Notes: a model not told the origin generated them from the sequence alone. 8,630 nucleotides of DNA from Candidatus Peribacterales bacterium (GCA_020059985.1 JAGVCI010000017.1:1-8630); one strand, 5' to 3'; counted from the first letter of the stretch, positions 1 through 6,438 are shown. Program-made: numbers and translations.

Positions 1-1
1 A

Positions 2-865
2 CCCATCACGATTTTTTCGTGGGAATTTTTTGTTCCGGCTCTCGTGATGGCGCTTCTCCTCGCAAGTGCATGGATGAGTCGGAAGCGATTCCCATTCGTC
101 ACATTTGGTGTCACGTGGTTCCTCGTCTTCCTTGCGATGAGCTACGGAAACGTGCAGCGTGGTGATGATTTTCGCACGGTATATAACGGCTCTGATCGCT
201 ACGCGTATCTTGCCTCCGTCGGTATCTTTTTCGTGATCGCGAGCGGATGTCATTTGCTTATGGAGCACCGAAAAAATCAGCAAACACGAATCGCTAGTAC
301 GGTGATTCTCAGTGCAATCATGCTGATACTCGCGGGTCGTTCTTTTGTGCACGCACAAACATTCGAAAGTAGCATCGCGGTCTTCCAAAACGTGCTGCGT
401 CACTACCCCGATTCGCATGAGGCACATCTCAATGTCGGCGTGTGGCAATTGCAACAGGGGAACCTGAGCGCTGCAATGAGGGAATACGAAAAATCTATTG
501 CACTGCTCCCGACGTTTCGCGGATTTTTGAACCTCGCAGAGGCACGAGAGTTGATGGGTGATACCTCGGGTGCACTCAAGCAGTACCGACTCGCGAGAGA
601 GATCAATCCCTGGCATGCACCGACGCAGCTGAAGATCGGCATCATGCTCGCCTCGATCGGAAATTTCCGCGAGGCCATCAAAGAACTGGAACTTGCGAGC
701 ACGCTCGACCCGCTCTCAGCACTGCCCTACTTCTACATCGCTCACGCATATGCGCAAGACGGCAAACGCGATCTCGCGCTCGTCGCTATGGAAGAAGCGC
801 ACCGCCTCGCGCCCGACGACAAAAAAATCACCGAGCAGCTCGAGATGCTGCGCAAAGAATTCTGA
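2..865 (+). CDS. Membrane protein with C-terminal TPR repeats (5' partial)
   Basis: The reading frame is open from the left edge, so the true start lies outside the window; the GTG at 44 is probably internal. Numbering from that GTG, hydrophobic segments lie near residues 1-10, 18-35, 52-73 and 84-104. The segment around 49-60 (GSDRYAYLASVG) resembles the (A)DRYxYLPxxG signature of large bacterial membrane proteins that carry C-terminal TPRs, a layout like TMTC/DUF1736 proteins. Four consecutive 34-residue TPR units follow at about 123-156, 157-190, 191-224 and 225-258, with typical G-x-x-x-x-A and late Pro positions. By family analogy it is a multi-pass protein whose soluble TPR tail binds partners, possibly a polyprenyl-phosphate-sugar-dependent transferase; the catalytic N-terminal part is not visible, so the activity is unproven. 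Its stop is 5 nt from the end of the convergent small gene, with no clear terminator between them. Confidence 0.8.
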   Translation, partial: PITIFSWEFFVPALVMALLLASAWMSRKRFPFVTFGVTWFLVFLAMSYGNVQRGDDFRTVYNGSDRYAYLASVGIFFVIASGCHLLMEHRKNQQTRIASTVILSAIMLILAGRSFVHAQTFESSIAVFQNVLRHYPDSHEAHLNVGVWQLQQGNLSAAMREYEKSIALLPTFRGFLNLAEARELMGDTSGALKQYRLAREINPWHAPTQLKIGIMLASIGNFREAIKELELASTLDPLSALPYFYIAHAYAQDGKRDLALVAMEEAHRLAPDDKKITEQLEMLRKEF

Positions 866-870
866 GAGCA

Positions 871-1086
871 TTATTCCGGATCTGCAGTCACTACGTTTTT
901 CATTCTTTTTGCCTCGCGTGCAATGATTTGTCTTGCAGGACTGAGAAAAGGAATCGCACTCGGAGGAATGTGCGCGAGCATGTCCTCACTCACTGCATGA
1001 AGAGCAACACACGTAGCATTAACTTGCTCGAGAGTAAGTTTGTACTTCTTCGAAAGAGAATCGTAATCAGGTTGTTCGAATGACAT
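871..1086 (-). CDS. Hypothetical 71-residue protein
   Basis: This is a small open frame from ATG to TAA with no competing gene on either strand. The product is hydrophilic and mostly helical in character, with one Cys, no signal peptide and no membrane segment. Residues about 10-30 (SLSKKYKLTLEQVNATCVAL) could form a helix-turn-helix-like pair of helices, but I do not recognise a family. No Shine-Dalgarno sequence is visible. The near-copy of the tRNA-Asp 3' end finishes only 7 nt upstream of the ATG, and the full tRNA-Asp lies farther upstream on the same strand, so the gene may be read from the same transcript. It is kept because it fills the gap exactly up to the convergent TPR gene and its composition looks protein-like. 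A chance frame remains possible. Confidence 0.5.
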   Translation of the reverse strand: MSFEQPDYDSLSKKYKLTLEQVNATCVALHAVSEDMLAHIPPSAIPFLSPARQIIAREAKRMKNVVTADPE

Positions 1087-1093
1087 TTGTGCG

Positions 1094-1114
1094 AATGGTG
1101 GGGATGACGGGACT
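1094..1114 (-). repeat. Near-copy of the tRNA-Asp 3' end
   Basis: These 21 nt match 1197-1217 at 20 positions; the one difference is the discriminator position (1099 versus 1202). The matched part of the tRNA is the 3' half of the T stem, the whole 3' acceptor strand, the CCA end and two nt beyond. The similarity breaks down in the T loop, and no 5' half of a tRNA is present, so this is not a functional tRNA. The copy begins 103 nt from the original. Next to it, 1124-1140 holds short GCGCTC-type direct repeats. It could be a leftover of integration at a tRNA 3' end or the relic of a tandem tRNA copy. Confidence 0.7.
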
Positions 1115-1198
1115 TGGTTCGACTCGCGCTCCGCGCTCGCTCACCACAGGCTTCTCGTCTTCGGAGAAAAACGTAGAAGGGATGGAGAGTATCGTTAA

Positions 1199-1275
1199 TG
1201 GCGGGGATGACGGGACTCGAACCCGCGACCTTCCGCGTGACAGGCGGACGCTCTAACCAGCTGAGCTACACCCCC
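1199..1275 (-). tRNA. tRNA-Asp(GTC)
   Basis: Read on the minus strand, the 77-nt sequence folds as a complete cloverleaf: 7-bp acceptor stem (GGGGGTG with CATCCCC, one G-T pair), D stem GCTC/GAGC, anticodon stem TCCGC/GCGGA, and T stem GCGGG/CCCGT around the TTCGAGT loop. The anticodon loop is CTGTCAC (1237-1243) and gives anticodon GTC (1239-1241), which reads Asp codons. The discriminator is G and the CCA tail is encoded (1199-1201). It lies 95 nt downstream of the M23 peptidase gene on the same strand. An AT-rich stretch just upstream (about 1278-1300) could hold its promoter, but I could not assign boxes with confidence. Confidence 0.97.
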
Positions 1276-1370
1276 TTAAGGGAATATTTGAAAATACGAA
1301 AAGAACGGCGGAAAGGTACAGGGGTGTGGCTTTGCTGACAACGGAATACCAAAGAATATCGAGGCTGAAA

Positions 1371-2405
1371 CTACTGCAAATACAGCAGCGGATTCTTCTT
1401 CACGCCCTTGAGGTGCACCTCGAAGTGGGTGTGGATACCCGTGGATCCGTAGACGAGACCTGTGTTTCCCATCCACGCTATCAGCTGTCCACGCTGCACC
1501 GTGTCGCCTTCTTTCACGTACAACTCTTTGTTGTGTCCGTAGAGTGTGATGAGCTCATTACCATGGTCGATTTCGATCACGTTTCCGAATCCTCCGTTCC
1601 AGCCGACCTCGGCACGCGTCACGGTACCGGCCTCAGCCGCGTAAATAGGGCCTCCACCGCGCTCTTGCATGTCGAGAGCGTAGTGACCCGCACGGTAGTA
1701 CTGCGTGATGAAACAGGAGGCACTGCAGGGCTTCTGGAGCACTCCTACGGTAGGGTCGGTCGAGAACTCCTCGGCGGTGATCTTCACGGGGGTTTCCGAT
1801 GGCTTTACGACCGGGCCAGTCGGTTCGGGAGTCGTGGTGCCTGGCGGTGTTTCCACGACGGCGACCGTGGGTCTGCCCACGATCGGTTTTCCACCCGGGA
1901 CGATCAGCTCTTGGCCAGCGAGAAGAAACGACCCTTCCAGGTTATTTTGTCTTTCGATGGCGTCTTGTTCGATGCCGTAGAGCTCCGCGATCAATGTGAG
2001 TGTCTGTCCGCGCGAGACAGTGTGTAGCACGCCATCGACAGGGAGGATCAGAAGTTCATCACCAGGACGGATGGGTGCGCCCTGGGCTAAGTCATTGGAC
2101 CATTGGATGGTCTGCACGCTGATGCCGTAGCGGCTCGCGAGTTTCTCCAGGCTCTCGCCTTCTTTCACGGTGTGAATAATTCCCTCGGCGTACGCACGAC
2201 GTGCGCCCTGTCGCCCGAGTGATGTCGACTTCATGAGGAACCCATCTTCAACCAAGAGAAATTGCGACGACGCGATGGTAGCCTCTGGCGGCGCAAGAGC
2301 TGCACTAGGAACGTACGGAGGAAGCAGCGACCCCACAAGAAAAACGGCGAGACAGAGAAATCTCACGCGCCATGAAAGCCAACGTATGGTGGAATCAGTT
2401 CCCAT
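1371..2405 (-). CDS. LysM/M23 peptidoglycan endopeptidase
   Basis: The 344-residue product has an N-terminal hydrophobic segment (about 14-38) that should act as a signal peptide or membrane anchor. Two LysM peptidoglycan-binding domains follow at about 76-122 and 127-171, each with the HTVxxGxxL start and a PGxELxxP-type end. A Thr/Pro-rich linker (about 178-205) leads to a C-terminal M23 (LytM-like) metallopeptidase domain at about 236-338. The zinc and catalytic residues appear intact: H241 and D245 (HxxxD), H291 (YGH) and H325/H327 (HTH). It should act outside the membrane, cutting peptide cross-links in peptidoglycan; it could instead be a division activator if its activity is controlled. 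The ATG lies 11 nt after the stop of the carboxypeptidase gene, so the two are very likely co-transcribed. No good Shine-Dalgarno sequence is present. Confidence 0.93.
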   Translation of the reverse strand: MGTDSTIRWLSWRVRFLCLAVFLVGSLLPPYVPSAALAPPEATIASSQFLLVEDGFLMKSTSLGRQGARRAYAEGIIHTVKEGESLEKLASRYGISVQTIQWSNDLAQGAPIRPGDELLILPVDGVLHTVSRGQTLTLIAELYGIEQDAIERQNNLEGSFLLAGQELIVPGGKPIVGRPTVAVVETPPGTTTPEPTGPVVKPSETPVKITAEEFSTDPTVGVLQKPCSASCFITQYYRAGHYALDMQERGGGPIYAAEAGTVTRAEVGWNGGFGNVIEIDHGNELITLYGHNKELYVKEGDTVQRGQLIAWMGNTGLVYGSTGIHTHFEVHLKGVKKNPLLYLQ

Positions 2406-2416
2406 AGAGAAATGTT

Positions 2417-3274
2417 CTAGCTCCCCTCAGGGGGATCAAGACTATCGAGCACGATTTGCATGTCGTCGTAGCGTTGACTGGAATGCATGAGCACCACCAC
2501 GTACGTGCCATCTGAAGTTTCCACAAGTGATCCGAGGCACTCTTTGGCACCGAGTGTCGTTCCTGTTTTCCCCGCGATGATGCGTGGGTCTTGGTGGATC
2601 AGGAGATGCGTGTGAAGAAGCGGGATCACTTCTCCTCCATGGCTCACCATGCGAGCCCCCTTCATACCCATGCGCGAACGGATCGCGTCGTAGCGCAGCA
2701 CAAATGACAACAGCCAGCCCATGTCTCGTGGAGTGGAGAGTTGTTCGGACCCGTCGAGTCCCGCGGGATTGGTGAACGATGTGTCCTTCAGTCCCAGTGC
2801 CTCGGCGCGCAGATTCATGAGTTCCACAAATCCATCGATCGACCCGCTGTGATAGATGGCGAGTGTGTGTGCGGCGTCGTTCGCGGAAGAGATCAAAAGC
2901 GCGGAGAGCAGATCTCCCACGGTGAATTTTTCTCCAGGAGAGAGATACACCTTGCTCCCGTCTGTCGTGCCGACCGAAACCGGCGTCGTCACCCACTCGT
3001 TCAAGTCATGGCTCTCGACGATCAAGAGCGCCGTCATCAGCTTTGTGAGGCTCGCCATCGGGCGTGGCACATCACTTTGTTTTGCATACAGTTGTTGACC
3101 ACTTTTGAAATCGAGGACCAACACTCCGGAAGCGGAGAGTCGTTGTGAGATTTCGATCGGTGGACGTGGTGCCGCAATCGCAAGCGAGTCGAGGGCAGCC
3201 ATCTGCTCGGACACGCTGGGAGTGGGTACCGGAAGCAACCCCAAAAGGAGTGCGGCAAGGACGGAACGGTACAT
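2417..3274 (-). CDS. dacA: D-alanyl-D-alanine carboxypeptidase (S11 family)
   Basis: This serine peptidase removes the terminal D-Ala from peptidoglycan stem peptides and so limits cross-linking. Numbering from the ATG at 3274 (285 residues), all three penicillin-binding motifs are present: SLTK at S75-K78, SAN at S130-N132 and KTG at K236-G238. A short basic start and hydrophobic run (residues 1-20) form a plausible signal peptide. The protein ends soon after the catalytic domain and lacks the extra C-terminal beta domain and amphipathic anchor of PBP5-type enzymes. The frame also allows a GTG start at 3304 (295 residues). I prefer 3274 because it gives a normal signal peptide and has a TATCCT box 7 nt upstream, the spacing seen at other genes here. 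The M23 peptidase gene follows 11 nt after the stop. Confidence 0.93.
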   Translation of the reverse strand: MYRSVLAALLLGLLPVPTPSVSEQMAALDSLAIAAPRPPIEISQRLSASGVLVLDFKSGQQLYAKQSDVPRPMASLTKLMTALLIVESHDLNEWVTTPVSVGTTDGSKVYLSPGEKFTVGDLLSALLISSANDAAHTLAIYHSGSIDGFVELMNLRAEALGLKDTSFTNPAGLDGSEQLSTPRDMGWLLSFVLRYDAIRSRMGMKGARMVSHGGEVIPLLHTHLLIHQDPRIIAGKTGTTLGAKECLGSLVETSDGTYVVVLMHSSQRYDDMQIVLDSLDPPEGS

Positions 3275-3281
3275 CTGCGAG

Positions 3282-3287
3282 AGGATA
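3282..3287 (-). promoter_or_regulatory. Putative -10 box of the carboxypeptidase gene
   Basis: On the minus strand TATCCT ends 7 nt before the ATG at 3274, which would place the transcription start at or next to the A of the start codon (leaderless mRNA). The box matches TATAAT at four of six positions. No convincing -35 hexamer was seen. It lies inside the frame extension to the alternative GTG at 3304 and therefore argues for the downstream start. Confidence 0.4.
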
Positions 3288-3393
3288 GACGAAAACCGAA
3301 CCACGCGCAGGCATCCGGGGGAATTTTGTTGGGAAGAAAAGCGGTGTCCGTCAAGAAACAGTCAGAGGATTCTTTTCAAAATTCTGTTGATAA

Positions 3394-3473
3394 GAGGATT
3401 TCGAGGGAATCAAAGAAATCGAGAAATGTGGAGATCCTCGAAATCGTCGAAATCCTCGATTCCCTCGATATCT
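3394..3473. repeat. Palindromic element built of 9-nt units, copy 1
   Basis: The left arm is a run of degenerate 9-nt units of the type GAGGATTTC (3394 to about 3430). The right arm carries the complementary type, AAATCCTCG and variants (about 3432-3473). The outer parts pair: 3394-3411 with 3458-3475 forms 11 perfect pairs, then one mismatch and further pairs including G-T wobbles. Positions 3433-3472 match 7317-7356 at 35 of 40 positions, with 24 identical in a row (3443-3466 and 7327-7350). The element ends about 5 nt from the ftsQ stop codon, in the 203-nt gap before the carboxypeptidase ATG. No protein-coding meaning is supported. The rest of this gap (3288-3393) shows nothing I can name. 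Confidence 0.8.
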
Positions 3474-3477
3474 TTTA

Positions 3478-4398
3478 TTATTTGTACGCCACGCGATCCG
3501 TGAGTCGTAGATCGATGTATTCGGTCACGGTATCCAGCGGCACTTCTTTCAAAAATGTGCGGTAGCGCATCAATTGATCTTGAAGTTTGGAGTGTGAGTC
3601 AAACCAGAGACTAATACGCCCACCTAGTTGCAGATGAAATTCCTGTGCGCGCAGATACACCGTCGTGCGTGTGACTTCGTGGCCAAACTGTTGACCAAGT
3701 AAGTGTCTCGCTTCGCCTATTGTGCGCAGCATCTCGGGTGTGAGCAGCGCCGTCCCCGGGACCGGTCGCACTCCCCAATCGACGAGAAAAATCGGAGAGG
3801 ACTGAAAAACTTCTTCGGACTCCGGAGCGAGCACATAGATCCCCCGGTCTGTGAGTGCGTCGACAAGTGATCCCGTCATGACTATGGGTTCCCCTGCAGT
3901 GTCGTCTGGACTTTGGATAACGAGATGCGCGAGCAGCGGCTGCAGCTCCACCGTGACCACGATGTTCGATGGATACTGTTTACGCATGGTTACATCGGCC
4001 ATATCGGGAAACGCCTGCTCTATGGGAATGCGCACATCTGCTGGCGTGAGGAACAGAAGATGCTGACCAAAGAGCGGGGAGAGAGCTGCTTGCGCCCGTT
4101 CAATGTCGAGCCGCTGTGATGTGCGTGCAACCGTGATCTCTCGTAGTCGCATGGAAGGCGAGAACACGAAAAATCCCGCGGTGAAGAGCCCGAGCGCGAG
4201 TACGCCGACGAGACTCCATCGCATCATCGATTTTTGCCATGCAACGACAGAGCGCTGGCTGCGACGAGTAGCGGCACGAACACGCTCCATCCATCCCCGC
4301 TTCTTGCGTCCGAAACGACGCTCCGCCAAACGTTTCGTTTGGGGAGTCACACGACGCGCGAGACGACGCGGAAGACGACTGGCAGGACGCAGAGCCAT
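3478..4398 (-). CDS. ftsQ: FtsQ/DivIB-like cell division protein
   Basis: From the ATG at 4398 the product has 306 residues in the FtsQ layout: a cytoplasmic N-terminal tail very rich in Arg and Lys (1-60), one transmembrane helix (about 61-80), a POTRA domain (about 83-152, starting RLREITV) and a C-terminal FtsQ-type domain ending in YIDLRLTDRVAYK, close to the family's terminal YIDLRxxxR signature. FtsQ is a bitopic protein that bridges early and late division proteins at the septum through FtsB/FtsL. The frame extends to 4500, but the extra 34 codons cross the divergent promoter region and overlap the opposite gene, and TATGAT precedes the 4398 ATG. No ftsA, ftsZ or mur gene is adjacent in the window, so it is not in a classical division and cell-wall cluster here. 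Confidence 0.88.
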   Translation of the reverse strand: MALRPASRLPRRLARRVTPQTKRLAERRFGRKKRGWMERVRAATRRSQRSVVAWQKSMMRWSLVGVLALGLFTAGFFVFSPSMRLREITVARTSQRLDIERAQAALSPLFGQHLLFLTPADVRIPIEQAFPDMADVTMRKQYPSNIVVTVELQPLLAHLVIQSPDDTAGEPIVMTGSLVDALTDRGIYVLAPESEEVFQSSPIFLVDWGVRPVPGTALLTPEMLRTIGEARHLLGQQFGHEVTRTTVYLRAQEFHLQLGGRISLWFDSHSKLQDQLMRYRTFLKEVPLDTVTEYIDLRLTDRVAYK

Positions 4399-4407
4399 GA
4401 CGAGGGG

Positions 4408-4413
4408 ATCATA
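4408..4413 (-). promoter_or_regulatory. Putative -10 box of ftsQ
   Basis: On the minus strand TATGAT (five of six matches to TATAAT) ends 9 nt before the ATG at 4398, giving a predicted leader of only 2-3 nt. It lies in the 89-nt divergent region (4399-4487) shared with the glycosyltransferase gene. No clear -35 hexamer or Shine-Dalgarno sequence was found. Confidence 0.5.
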
Positions 4414-4474
4414 GAGTGCTCCCCGCGCGGATAAAATACGAATGCACTGCTCACACCCACGAGCCCCAAACGTG

Positions 4475-4480
4475 TACCCT
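4475..4480 (+). promoter_or_regulatory. Putative -10 box of the glycosyltransferase gene
   Basis: TACCCT ends 7 nt before the ATG at 4488, the same geometry as at the other gene starts in this window, but it is a weak match to TATAAT. An alternative is TAAAAT at 4432-4437, a better hexamer that would give a leader of about 44 nt. The pyrimidine-rich sequence just before the ATG offers no ribosome binding site. Confidence 0.3.
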
Positions 4481-4487
4481 CTCCCCC

Positions 4488-5591
4488 ATGCGTCTCGCAC
4501 TCACCGCCGACTGGCTCCCCGTTTTCGCGGGTGCTGAACATGTGATCGCAGAACTCCACCGAGAGTGGCCGGAGGCGCCGATCTTCACCACACTCGCAGC
4601 GCAGAGACGTCTCGGCCCGCTCTCGAGTGCAGACATCCGCGTGAGCCGACTCCAGAAGTGGTACCGCATCATCGGCAATCACCGTGTGCTTCTGCCATGG
4701 ATGCCGCGCGTCGTGGAGTCTTTTGATCTCACCGGGTTTGATGTCGTCCTCAGCTCATCGCACGCCGTCGGCAAAGGAATTATTCCGCCGAGTGACGCGG
4801 TGCACGTGTGCTACTGCCACACTCCCATGCGCTACGCGTGGGCGATGGAGCGCGAGTACTTGGAAGATTTCCACGCACCGCAGTGGCTGAAGAGAAAAGC
4901 AAAAAAAATTCTTTTGAAGATGCGCCGGTGGGATATGACGACCGCAAAACGTGTCGATCATTTCATCGCCAATTCCCGCGCGACAGCAGACCGCATTCGT
5001 GAGGTCTACAACCGTGATGCCACGGTGATTCATCCGCCTGTGCAGGATCATTTTTTCACCGTGCCACTCACCGAGAAGCGCACAAACTTTCTCGCCGTCG
5101 GTCGCCTAGTCCCCTACAAACGTTTCGATCTCTTGATCGAATGTGCGAACGAAAAAAAATTACCACTCGTGATCGTAGGCAGTGGACACGACGAAGCGAG
5201 ACTGCGAAAACTTGCCGGGCCAACAGTGACACTAGCCGGCTTCGTTCCGGAAAGTGAACTGCCGTCGTACTACGCTCGCGCTCGCGCACTCCTGTTCCCG
5301 CAGGAGGAAGACGCAGGCATCGTCCCGCTCGAGGCCCAAGCCTGTGGCACACCCGTGATCGCACTTCGACGAGGTGGTGCCATCGATACCGTGCATGACG
5401 GCGTGAGTGGAATGTTTATGGACGAGCAGACGAAGAGCGCACTGAGCGCTGCTCTCGATCGCTTCGCGACTCTCACGTTCGACCACGCAAAAATCCGTGA
5501 ACATGCGCGTCAGTTTTCTTCAGCGCGATTTCGGGAACAGGTGCGAGGAGTGGTAATGAGCGAAATTGAAGAACGGACCAAAGCTTCTTAG
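4488..5591 (+). CDS. GT4-family glycosyltransferase
   Basis: The 367-residue product is a GT-B fold retaining glycosyltransferase. The N-terminal acceptor domain has the early GAEHVIAEL segment (15-23) and the HTPMRYAW motif (111-118), which is typical of GT4 enzymes near WbaZ-like mannosyl or related transferases. The C-terminal nucleotide-sugar domain contains VGRLVPYKRFDLLI (204-216, with R206 and K211), the GSG turn at 231-233, and the E-x7-E donor motif at E274 and E282 followed by ACGTPVIA. It should act at the cytoplasmic face, adding a sugar to a lipid-linked or surface glycan; donor and acceptor cannot be read from sequence. ATG 4488 was chosen over an upstream in-frame start at 4416 because the extension lacks homology-like sequence and crosses the divergent promoter. 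Its last codons and stop lie inside the palindrome at 5582-5634. Confidence 0.92.
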   Translation: MRLALTADWLPVFAGAEHVIAELHREWPEAPIFTTLAAQRRLGPLSSADIRVSRLQKWYRIIGNHRVLLPWMPRVVESFDLTGFDVVLSSSHAVGKGIIPPSDAVHVCYCHTPMRYAWAMEREYLEDFHAPQWLKRKAKKILLKMRRWDMTTAKRVDHFIANSRATADRIREVYNRDATVIHPPVQDHFFTVPLTEKRTNFLAVGRLVPYKRFDLLIECANEKKLPLVIVGSGHDEARLRKLAGPTVTLAGFVPESELPSYYARARALLFPQEEDAGIVPLEAQACGTPVIALRRGGAIDTVHDGVSGMFMDEQTKSALSAALDRFATLTFDHAKIREHARQFSSARFREQVRGVVMSEIEERTKAS

Positions 5592-5634
5592 CTTGTTAGC
5601 TTCTTAGACTAACTAGCTAACAAGCTAAGAAGCT
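5582..5634. repeat. Perfect 20-bp inverted repeat built of 8-nt units
   Basis: The left arm 5582-5601 (AGCTTCTTAGCTTGTTAGCT) and the right arm 5615-5634 are exact reverse complements around a 13-nt loop (5602-5614). Each arm is itself periodic: AGCTTCTT, AGCTTGTT, AGCTTCTT on the left and the reverse complements on the right. The element covers the last codons and the TAG stop (5589-5591) of the glycosyltransferase gene and ends 18 nt before the -10 box of nnrD. As RNA it would form a long hairpin that could stop transcription or protect the mRNA end, but no U-run follows, so it is not a standard intrinsic terminator. Confidence 0.85.
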
Positions 5635-5652
5635 CCACCCTCGCACGTGAGG

Positions 5653-5658
5653 TATACT
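5653..5658 (+). promoter_or_regulatory. Putative -10 box of nnrD
   Basis: TATACT (five of six matches to TATAAT) ends 6 nt before the ATG at 5665, so transcription would start at or next to the A of the start codon. The same hexamer stands before the dGTPase gene at 7375. A CACGTG palindrome lies just upstream (5644-5649). No -35 hexamer is obvious; the strong inverted repeat occupies that side. Confidence 0.5.
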
Positions 5659-5664
5659 CCGCAC

Positions 5665-6438
5665 ATGAAGCGATCATCGTCATCGCACAAAGGCGAGAAC
5701 GGAAGAGTGGCAGTAATCGGCGGGTCGCGCACCATGCACGGCGCTCCGCTTTTTTCGGCGCTCGCGGCGGAGGCTACTGGTGTCGATCTCATCTACGTTC
5801 GGATTCCCGACTGGCATGAAAACGTCGCAAAGTCTGTATCACTGAATATGCAGGTGATGCCGTTCGAGGACACGTTCGAAGACAAAGATGTCGAGCCGAG
5901 TTTGGAACTGCTCGCCACAATGGATAGCGCAGTCATCGGTCCGGGCATGGGGCACGAGAGCATGAAAGCGGTGAATGATTTAGTCGCAGAAGCGACGTGC
6001 AAACTGGTGCTCGACGCAACGGCGCTCCAACCAAAGACGCTCGACACCGTGAAAGGAAAAATTGCTGTGCTCACTCCACACTTGGCGGAATTGGAACGGA
6101 TGAAACTCGATGCCGCAGATCTGGGGAAAGCGTCGAAGAAAGCAGGCGTAACGATCATCCTGAAAGACGAAGAAGATCAGATCGCGGGAAGAGACGGAAA
6201 AATCGTGAAGGTGAAGGGCGGGAACGCCGGACTCACCGTCGGTGGAACGGGCGACGCGCTCGCGGGACTGATCGCAGGACTTCTCGCGCAGGGCATGGAC
6301 CCAACCGAAGCAACGGTGATGGGAACGACGATCATCAAGCGCGCAGCAACCATGCTCTTCCACGAATTTGGCTACGCGTTTACGACACGCCGGGTGATCG
6401 AGCAGATCCCCCACCTGATCCATACGTATAAGCAATGA
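5665..6438 (+). CDS. nnrD: ADP/ATP-dependent NAD(P)H-hydrate dehydratase
   Basis: The 257-residue product is a ribokinase-fold enzyme that dehydrates S-NAD(P)HX, a damaged hydrated cofactor, back to NAD(P)H at the cost of a nucleotide phosphate. Visible family features are GRVAVIGGS with HGAPLFSALAA (13-35), the GPGMG loop (92-96), the LTPHLAELERM motif (136-146), ILK at 165-167 and the signature GNAGLTVGGTGDALAG (186-201) with catalytic D197. The usual Lys-Gly after the ILK strand is Lys-Asp here. It is the short single-domain form without the fused NnrE epimerase; its glycine-rich end resembles the short archaeal type, an impression only. ATG 5665 is chosen over the upstream frame extension (5647) because of the -10 box immediately before it. 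Its stop overlaps the start of the next gene in ATGA. Confidence 0.9.
   Translation: MKRSSSSHKGENGRVAVIGGSRTMHGAPLFSALAAEATGVDLIYVRIPDWHENVAKSVSLNMQVMPFEDTFEDKDVEPSLELLATMDSAVIGPGMGHESMKAVNDLVAEATCKLVLDATALQPKTLDTVKGKIAVLTPHLAELERMKLDAADLGKASKKAGVTIILKDEEDQIAGRDGKIVKVKGGNAGLTVGGTGDALAGLIAGLLAQGMDPTEATVMGTTIIKRAATMLFHEFGYAFTTRRVIEQIPHLIHTYKQ

Noticed and set aside
863..985. Readthrough of the TPR gene stop under a recoded TGA.
   Set aside because: Several genes here end at TGA at the expected protein ends, including nnrD with an ATGA overlap, so TGA is an ordinary stop.
1090..1255. Plus-strand open frame across the tRNA copy and tRNA-Asp, giving a GDDGTRTRDLP-type C-terminus.
   Set aside because: This peptide type arises when a tRNA gene is translated on its opposite strand. 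The intact tRNA cloverleaf explains the sequence.
1326..2027. Long plus-strand frame of 233 codons opposite the M23 gene.
   Set aside because: It lies antisense to a gene with intact LysM and M23 motifs, and its translation has no recognisable domain, so it is a shadow frame.
3394..3473. CRISPR array or standard intrinsic terminator.
   Set aside because: The units are about 9 nt, without spacers, and occur in both orientations, which excludes CRISPR. No U-run follows the hairpin on either strand in the position expected of an intrinsic terminator.
3326..3565. Plus-strand frame encoding EIVEILDSL-like repeats.
   Set aside because: The repeated residues come from the 9-nt DNA unit, which is in frame by its length. 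The frame also runs antisense into ftsQ.
4399..4500. N-terminal extension of the ftsQ frame to 4500.
   Set aside because: It would overlap the start of the divergent glycosyltransferase gene and cover the shared promoter region; the ATG at 4398 has a good -10 box just upstream.
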